Below are positions 34,103 to 38,909 of a DNA stretch of 38,909 nucleotides, piece by piece. Location of the stretch: the NCBI GenBank assembly GCA_002387845.1, contig DGLB01000011.1:2459-41367 (forward strand), in the 5' to 3' direction. A program made the position numbers and the translations under genes. How positions within the stretch are numbered: position 1 is the stretch's first letter; each line of letters opens with the position of its first letter. The DNA is from Stenotrophomonas maltophilia (lineage in GTDB: Bacteria; Pseudomonadota; Gammaproteobacteria; Xanthomonadales; Xanthomonadaceae). The notes beneath the pieces are model-generated. The model was not told where the DNA came from, searched no databases, and saw nothing but the letters and a program-made list of their open reading frames with translations.

Positions 34103-34134
34103 ATGCAAAAAGAAAGGGCCCCTTTCGGGGCCCT
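34103..34134 (-). terminator. rho-independent terminator of the second autotransporter
   Basis: On the minus strand AAGGGCCCC, loop GAAA, GGGGCCCTT (34134-34113) is followed by TCTTTTT. A perfect 9-bp stem plus T-run, 29 bp after the stop at 34163. It separates the two autotransporter genes, so each should have its own transcript. Confidence 0.9.
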
Positions 34135-34162
34135 TCTCTGCTGCACGCGCTGGCGACGGCAA

Positions 34163-37100
34163 TCAGAACATCAGATTGAAGCTGAGCTGCCCACCAAACT
34201 CGCTCTGACCATCACCACTACGCCCCTGCGCCATCAGCGCCAGGCGGCTGTTGTCGGTCGGCTTGATCGAAACACCCAGCTCGGCCACGCCGACATTGCG
34301 CGCCAGCGGCAGGCCCTGCACGTTGAAGCTGCTGGTGCCGGCGACGAAGCGGTTGCGCGTTTCCGGCAGATCGCCGCCGCTGTGCTGCCAGGCCAGCCCG
34401 GCTTCCAGACGGGTGGCGATGCCACGGTCGTCGCCCAGCTGCCAGCCCGCACGCAGGCCGGCCGTGGCGGTCCAGGCATCGTCCTTGCGCGCGGCCACGG
34501 CCAGCGCAGCCGCGCCGCCGGTTTCCTCCACCGCGTCGGTGTCCAGACGGGTATAGGACAGGCCGAGGTACGGGGTCAGGATCAGCGGATCCAGATCGAT
34601 GTTCCAGCCGCCTTCGGCGAACGCCGACACAGCGTTGGCGCTGTAGCTGCTGTCCAGGCGCTGGGCCCAGCTGTAGCCGGCACCGACACTGCGCTCGGTA
34701 TCCACGTCATAGTCGGCGTAGCTGGCCCCGGCGTGGAAGGAGAACTCCGCACCCTGCCAGCCCAGATACAGACCGCCATGGATGGCGTCGACGTCGGTGG
34801 TGCTGTGGCGGTCGCTGACGCGCTGGCGCAGCTTTTCCGGCCCCACCGCCACGCCCCACTTCCAGCCTTCGCCGAAGCTCCAGTCCATGCCCACGATGGC
34901 GCCGTGGCGCTCGTCGCGGGTGCGGGCGGCCATCTCGCTGGCGTCCTGCCGGCGCGAGGTGCTGCTGCCGGCCAGCCACAGCGACGGGCCGTACTCGGCC
35001 ATGGTCGGATCCGGACGCAGGCGCTGGGCAATGCCGTCGCGCAGGAAGCGGTCATCCAGCAGCATGGCGCGGTTGCTGGCATGGCTTTCGCCGGACAGCT
35101 CGTTGAAGGCCTGCTGCGCCTGCTCCGCATCCAGCATCAGCAATGCGTTGTACAGGGCCAGCGCATCGCCGGACTGCTGCAGGCTGTTGAGCCCGTTGGC
35201 CACGTTTTCCTGGTTGGGATTGGTGGCGACCGGGTTGAACACTTCCGGCGGCGGCGGGGTGGTGCCCGGATTGCCCGGCGTACCCGGCGTGCCGGGGTTG
35301 CCCGGAGTTCCCGGATCGCCGGGATTCCCCGGGTTGGTGCCGCCACCGCTGACCGCAATGGTCAGCACCAGCTGGTCGCCGTTCTGGCTCAGCGTGGGCG
35401 TGATGAACGCCGAGTTCGAGGTCACGCTGTCGAAGCCGCCGACGACCCCTTCGCCCGCGCTGAGCACGTTGTAGGTGCGCCCGTTCTGGTAGCTGGTGGC
35501 CGGGTCCAGCCCGGTGATGCGCATCGCTGCATCACCGGTCCAGCCGAAGTTGGAACTGCGGCCAATGATGGCGCGGCCGCTCACCTGCACCAGGTCGGAC
35601 TGCCCGTTGCCGAGCAGCTCGACGTCGTAATACGCCGCCGACGCAACCTCGGCCGCCGAGGATGCACCGGCGTTGAAGAACAGGTCACCGTCGATGGTCA
35701 GGGTACCGGGGCTGTTGCCGGGCGACAGCACACCGCCGTTGCTGACCGTGGTCTGGCCCACGGTGGCGTTGCCGCCCAGCACGCCGCCGTTGCGCACGGT
35801 GACGATCGAACTGCGCGTGGTGCTGCCGCCAATGGTCTGCTGGAAGCCGGCGCTGCCATTGAGCACCAGCTTGCCACCGGAGATGTCGATCACCTGCGGC
35901 GTGGCCTGCGTGGTACCGGAGAAGCCCTGCCCTTCGTACATGTTCGAATTGATCACCAGCGTGCCACCGCGCACGTCGATGTCACCGCCGAATGCGCGCA
36001 GGTCGCCGGTCAAGGTGGTGTTGCCGGCCAGATTGCGCAGCCGGCCACCGGTCAGGTCGTTGCCGTTGGCCACACTGCTGACGGCGTTGGCGAGCGTGAT
36101 GTCGCCGGTGTGGTTGAACACCAGCCCGCCCGCATCGCTCTGCATGGCAATGGGCGCGCCGGACAGCGTGCCGGCCACTTCGGCCGCCTTCCAGGAGAAG
36201 TCGGACGTGGCCGAGGTCCACGACAGCGCATCGCCGCCCAGCACCAGGAAGCCGTTCCTGGCCAGGGTGAAGGTACCGGCCTCGATACGACCTTCATTGG
36301 CGGCGCTCAGCACGCCGTAGGGCTCGGTTGCGGTTGCCGTGGCACCCACGGTGATGTCGCCGCTGACCGCGATGATGGAATTGGTGCCACTGACGCGCAC
36401 GCGATCATCCACCGGGGTCGGGCTGCCCGTAGCGGAGTTCACGCCGCCATTGACCAGCAGGCTGCCGCTCTGCAGACGCCCTTGCCCGCCGACATCGAAG
36501 CTGCCCTGGATGGTCATCGCATTGGTGTTGATCCACTGCGAACCCGTGCCCTGGACACTCGATGCCAGCGCAAACGGGCTCTGCGAATCCTTGATTGTCG
36601 CCGTATCGGTCGCGATGGACGCGCCGGTGTCGACCCGCACGCCAGACGCGACCACCGCGCCAGCAGCGATGTGGGCGCCGGCCCCTGTGACGCTGATCGA
36701 CCCCATGCGGTCGGGATAGCCTGCCACGGTTTCGTTGGCGAGCGTACCGGAAACATTGAGCACGCCTCCGTTCTGCACCAGCAGCACGCCGGTACCGGCG
36801 GCACCGACGTCGACGTTTATCGCGTCAACCACGGCATTTGCGCCGGTAATGGTGAGCTGGCCGGCCGAATTCGCTGCCGAGCCCAGCACCAGGCGACCGT
36901 CCACGTGGAGCTTGCCACCGGCCGAGACGGTGGCTTCGGCGGTACCTGCTGCACTGCCCCCCATCACCACATTGCCACCGCTGACGGTGACCTCGCCGGC
37001 ATCGGCCACGGTCAGCACCGCGCGTCCCTGGTCGCCGAGCAGCAGGTTGTTGCCATTGACGATCAGCTTACCGCCGCTGGCGACGTTGACCGTGCCGATG

Positions 37101-37771
37101 GCCTGGTCCTGGCCGGACGACACGCCACCGACGCGCACACCGAAACCGCCACCGGTGCCCGTGGTCTCCACCGTGGCACCGGCGCTGATATTCAGGGTGC
37201 CGGTGCCGGCCCGGCCGACATCAATCGCGGCTGCTCCCAACTTCGTACCGGTGCCCGTGGCCACGACCGTGCCCACGCCACCTGCCACGTCACCCACCAC
37301 GAGCGTGCCGCCCACGAGGGATTCGCTGCCAGCGCCGAGTTCCAGCAAGCCGGTGCCGCGCACGCCCACGCCCAGGTTGCCGGCGATGTCCAGGCTCGTA
37401 CCTGTGCCATTGACCACAAGCCTGCCATTGCCGCCAGCAAACTCGCCCAGGGTGGCCCCGACCTGCGAGCCAAGCGTGACCCCCGGGTCCACGGTGACTA
37501 CCGCGGTGGTGCTGCGACCGACGGTGAAACCGTCTAGATGGATGACGTCCGCAGCGACAGTTGCATCGGTGTCGTAGTGGGCCACCTGCGCGAACGAAGC
37601 AGGTATCGACGCCGTGGATGCCATCGCCGCCAACAGCGCGACGCTGAGTGCGTTCCGCCGGCGTGGGCTGCCGGTTTCGCCTGCGCATGACACGTGGGTG
37701 GAAGTAAGTTCTGACGCGACCTGCGTCTGTCCGGTGGCGTGGTTGAACACCAGGCGATAGATCCTGTTCAT
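34163..37771 (-). CDS. type Va autotransporter with ESPR signal and collagen-like linker
   Basis: This encodes 1202 residues. The N-terminus MNRIYRLVFNHATGQTQVAS is an Extended Signal Peptide Region (ESPR), found on large type V secreted proteins. A hydrophobic core (about 40-56) and cleavage near SFA/QV (61) follow. AAGGAG precedes the ATG at 37771. The passenger (about 62-800) is a beta-helix with repeats such as VTGAGAHIAAGAVVASGVRV and LNISAGATVETTGTGGGFGV. Residues about 809-842 form a GNPGDPGTPGNPG-type linker of GxP triplets ending in PPPP. The barrel (about 930-1202) starts near SLWLAGSST and ends in FNLMF. The C-terminal half is clearly paralogous to the 30835-33903 gene (shared HGG, SYxDYDVDTERSxGAG and LTPYLG motifs). 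It is expected at the cell surface as an adhesin or biofilm factor; the ligand is unknown. Confidence 0.94.
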   Translation of the reverse strand: MNRIYRLVFNHATGQTQVASELTSTHVSCAGETGSPRRRNALSVALLAAMASTASIPASFAQVAHYDTDATVAADVIHLDGFTVGRSTTAVVTVDPGVTLGSQVGATLGEFAGGNGRLVVNGTGTSLDIAGNLGVGVRGTGLLELGAGSESLVGGTLVVGDVAGGVGTVVATGTGTKLGAAAIDVGRAGTGTLNISAGATVETTGTGGGFGVRVGGVSSGQDQAIGTVNVASGGKLIVNGNNLLLGDQGRAVLTVADAGEVTVSGGNVVMGGSAAGTAEATVSAGGKLHVDGRLVLGSAANSAGQLTITGANAVVDAINVDVGAAGTGVLLVQNGGVLNVSGTLANETVAGYPDRMGSISVTGAGAHIAAGAVVASGVRVDTGASIATDTATIKDSQSPFALASSVQGTGSQWINTNAMTIQGSFDVGGQGRLQSGSLLVNGGVNSATGSPTPVDDRVRVSGTNSIIAVSGDITVGATATATEPYGVLSAANEGRIEAGTFTLARNGFLVLGGDALSWTSATSDFSWKAAEVAGTLSGAPIAMQSDAGGLVFNHTGDITLANAVSSVANGNDLTGGRLRNLAGNTTLTGDLRAFGGDIDVRGGTLVINSNMYEGQGFSGTTQATPQVIDISGGKLVLNGSAGFQQTIGGSTTRSSIVTVRNGGVLGGNATVGQTTVSNGGVLSPGNSPGTLTIDGDLFFNAGASSAAEVASAAYYDVELLGNGQSDLVQVSGRAIIGRSSNFGWTGDAAMRITGLDPATSYQNGRTYNVLSAGEGVVGGFDSVTSNSAFITPTLSQNGDQLVLTIAVSGGGTNPGNPGDPGTPGNPGTPGTPGNPGTTPPPPEVFNPVATNPNQENVANGLNSLQQSGDALALYNALLMLDAEQAQQAFNELSGESHASNRAMLLDDRFLRDGIAQRLRPDPTMAEYGPSLWLAGSSTSRRQDASEMAARTRDERHGAIVGMDWSFGEGWKWGVAVGPEKLRQRVSDRHSTTDVDAIHGGLYLGWQGAEFSFHAGASYADYDVDTERSVGAGYSWAQRLDSSYSANAVSAFAEGGWNIDLDPLILTPYLGLSYTRLDTDAVEETGGAAALAVAARKDDAWTATAGLRAGWQLGDDRGIATRLEAGLAWQHSGGDLPETRNRFVAGTSSFNVQGLPLARNVGVAELGVSIKPTDNSRLALMAQGRSGDGQSEFGGQLSFNLMF

Positions 37772-37897
37772 GAAACTCCTTGTTTGCGACTCGAAAGGCG
37801 CGGTGCCCACTCCCCGTGGTGCCTCCGGCGCGGCAACACCCGCAACGGACCCCGGTCCGGGTGCAGGGAACGCAAGCGTACCGCCTCGCTGGCGATG

Positions 37898-37918
37898 CCG
37901 CCACCTTGGAGGTGGCGG
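37898..37918. repeat. perfect 9-bp hairpin upstream of the ESPR autotransporter
   Basis: CCGCCACCT-TGG-AGGTGGCGG lies 127 bp before the autotransporter start, in its promoter or leader region. It has no GTAG. It could be an operator or a leader hairpin. Apart from it and the direct repeat at 37960-38008, the 37772-38002 gap shows nothing I can name. Confidence 0.45.
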
Positions 37919-37959
37919 GACGACGTGTGATGAGGGTCGGGGAATTCTGGATTGGGTGT

Positions 37960-38008
37960 GGGAAAAGAGTGATGCGCAGTGAAATGTGCGGTACGTCACA
38001 CTTCATTG
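37960..38008 (+). repeat. direct repeat copy 1 (pair with 38662-38708)
   Basis: Starts GGGAAAAG..., then GAAATGTGCGGT, ten variable bases and TTCATTG. The 28-bp core (37981-38008) matches the copy at 38681-38708 at 22 of 28 positions, and the preceding 20 or so bases are also alike. Each core can fold on itself. It overlaps the last codons of the putative lipoprotein gene. Confidence 0.6.
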
Positions 38009-38536
38009 CAGGGTCGTGAGCGGTTTCGCTTGCTGGCGCTGGAGGGCATTGAGCACCGCACCTCCAGTATCGGCACACAGCGCATCAGCCAGTTCATGGG
38101 AATACACCTTGTTCCACTGCTGTTGCATGCTTTCAGAATCTGCAAGAAAGACCAACTCCCACTCACCCTTGGCGTGGTCCGAGGCACCATCAAAACACCG
38201 ATAGTAGATCGCGGAGTCTCGGACAAGCGCAGCACCAAACCCCACTGACTGACGCACCAGCGCGTCTTCGCGTCCAGGGCGAATTCGACTCATGCCGACC
38301 ATCTTGGCAGCATGCAGTGGCGAGTCACTCCTGTAAGTGACAAGGTACTGCCCAGTCTCAGCATCGGATTGGACAAAGATATCGCGTGCATCCGGAGGCA
38401 TATGGGCAATCTCCGCGATGATGCCATCGCTGGTTGACGCCATCTCGGCGATTGACTTGTAGCTCCTCGCCTCTCCAACGCCGCATGAAGCAACTAAAGC
38501 AGATAAAGCTAAAGCCAGCCACGATCTCCCATTCAC
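38003..38536 (-). CDS. putative lipoprotein of unknown function
   Basis: This encodes 177 residues. The N-terminus MNGRSWLALALSALVASCGVG has a hydrophobic core and a lipobox-like LVAS before Cys18, so export and lipidation are likely. The mature part is soluble, with three more Cys (one in YYRCFDG, one in ALCAD near the C-terminus) and segments such as SIAEMASTSDGIIAEIAHMP and KGEWELVFLADSESMQQQW. I do not recognise the family. GC content and codon use (several AAA, CTA and ATA-type codons early in the gene) are lower than in neighbouring genes, suggesting later arrival. It is bracketed by a pair of direct repeats (37960-38008 and 38662-38708) in the same orientation. Confidence 0.75.
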   Translation of the reverse strand: MNGRSWLALALSALVASCGVGEARSYKSIAEMASTSDGIIAEIAHMPPDARDIFVQSDAETGQYLVTYRSDSPLHAAKMVGMSRIRPGREDALVRQSVGFGAALVRDSAIYYRCFDGASDHAKGEWELVFLADSESMQQQWNKVYSHELADALCADTGGAVLNALQRQQAKPLTTLQ

Positions 38537-38661
38537 GTCGAATCCCCTGCACCAGATTTTTCCTACACAAATACCAGAGTTTTGAGGTCCTCAACCCACA
38601 CGCGATGGCGCGCGGGAGTTTCCCATGTCGTGATGCTACTCGGGAGCGCCGGGGGGACGCC

Positions 38662-38708
38662 GGGAAAGGGTTGATGTATTGAAATGTGCGGTTGCGCGCA
38701 TTTCATTG
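38662..38708 (+). repeat. direct repeat copy 2 with a 10-bp hairpin
   Basis: GGGAAAGGG..., then GAAATGTGCG-GTTG-CGCGCATTTC (38681-38704), a 10-bp stem with one G-T pair, and ATTG. It matches copy 1 at 37960-38008 in the same orientation, about 700 bp away. Confidence 0.6.
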
Positions 38709-38767
38709 GGGAGTGGCGGTAGGGATTCGGTTTGGGTTCCATGCGTCAAAGAGCGCTGGGAGGTTCA

Positions 38768-38794
38768 CGGCCGTCGTCTGTCGACCGACGCTAC
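38768..38794 (-). repeat. SMAG repeat near the window end
   Basis: CGTCG...CGACG palindrome (38772-38790) followed by CTAC (38791-38794), the GTAG signature on the minus strand. Nearly the same sequence, degenerate, occurs at 373-399. Confidence 0.8.
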
Positions 38795-38795
38795 C

Positions 38796-38882
38796 AGTGC
38801 CAGCATTTCGAGTATGGCCAGCATTTCGAGTGTGGCCAGCATTTCGAGTGTGGCCAGCATTCCGAGTGTGGCCAGCATGCCG
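38796..38882. repeat. 18-bp tandem repeat, four full units plus one shortened
   Basis: The unit is AGTGTGGCCAGCATTTCG. A 15-bp first copy (38796-38810) is followed by four 18-bp copies (38811-38828, 38829-38846, 38847-38864, 38865-38882) with one to three changes each. It abuts the SMAG element. No gene reads through it convincingly. Copy number may vary between strains. Confidence 0.9.
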
Positions 38883-38909
38883 TTGATTTTCCCGTGGCCA
38901 CCGACCACC

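Larger units (their letters stand above)
38537..38909. other. non-coding stretch at the window end
   Basis: No gene is supported. The 5' part (38537-38660) should carry the promoter of the minus-strand lipoprotein gene. The rest is repeats: a direct-repeat copy (38662-38708), a SMAG palindrome (38768-38794) and an 18-bp tandem repeat (38796-38882), listed separately. Confidence 0.7.

Noticed and set aside
34061..37537. A 1158-codon plus-strand frame opposite the second autotransporter
   Set aside because: The autotransporter has signal peptide, repeats and barrel; the opposite frame is a by-product of its Gly/Thr/Val-rich repeats.
38796..38882. Possible CRISPR array
   Set aside because: The 18-bp units follow each other directly with no spacers, and there are no cas genes.

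Overview
The window is about 39 kb of GC-rich chromosome, almost certainly from Stenotrophomonas (Xanthomonadaceae). Three things point there: GC-biased codon use throughout, gene content typical of Xanthomonas/Stenotrophomonas, and about ten copies of short palindromes ending in GTAG (CTAC on the other strand), the signature of the S. maltophilia SMAG/GTAG repeats. I see no tRNA, rRNA, CRISPR array, integrase or IS transposase. Thirty protein genes can be supported.

Left part (1-7.1 kb). The first 447 bases are non-coding and hold a large imperfect inverted repeat (138-272) and a worn SMAG copy. Two secreted proteins of unknown function follow on the minus strand. Then comes a minus-strand heme/iron-uptake operon starting at a Fur-box promoter near 5.97 kb: hemP, a TonB-dependent heme-type receptor, a small cytosolic protein that looks like half of a HemS/HmuS protein, and a periplasmic DUF6607 protein. 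An aldo/keto reductase lies upstream of it.

Middle part (7.2-15.5 kb). A nupC-type nucleoside transporter and a ribokinase form a nucleoside/ribose salvage pair closed by a strong terminator. dusB (tRNA dihydrouridine synthase) and a class I methyltransferase follow on the plus strand. A three-gene minus-strand group encodes a two-domain PlsC-GNAT acyltransferase, an LpxH-like phosphoesterase (ATGA overlap with the first) and a YdjM-like membrane protein; it looks like a lipid/envelope operon.

Activated-methyl-cycle part (15.5-29.1 kb). metK, ahcY (behind a clear SAH riboswitch) and metF make, clear and rebuild the SAM cycle; only methionine synthase is absent. Between and around them lie a DUF1444 protein, an acyl-CoA thioesterase, ppc with a translationally coupled small gene, a secreted S9 peptidase, ybaK, a duplicated-domain secreted protein and a DUF3228 protein. 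The metF promoter carries a perfect 12-bp palindrome between its -35 and -10 elements.

Right part (29.1-38.9 kb). A DUF4124 secreted protein and a MutT-ThiE fusion are followed by two tandem, homologous type Va autotransporters (1022 and 1202 residues). They differ in secretion signal (ESPR only in the second) and in the linker before the barrel (acidic in one, collagen-like GxP in the other). The end holds a lower-GC putative lipoprotein gene bracketed by a pair of direct repeats, a SMAG copy and an 18-bp tandem repeat.

The most unusual signals are the way SMAG palindromes have entered gene ends (one supplies a stop codon, another encodes part of a C-terminus), the metF operator, the loss of the usual heme-ligand histidine in the receptor, and the unexplained palindromic element at 138-272.
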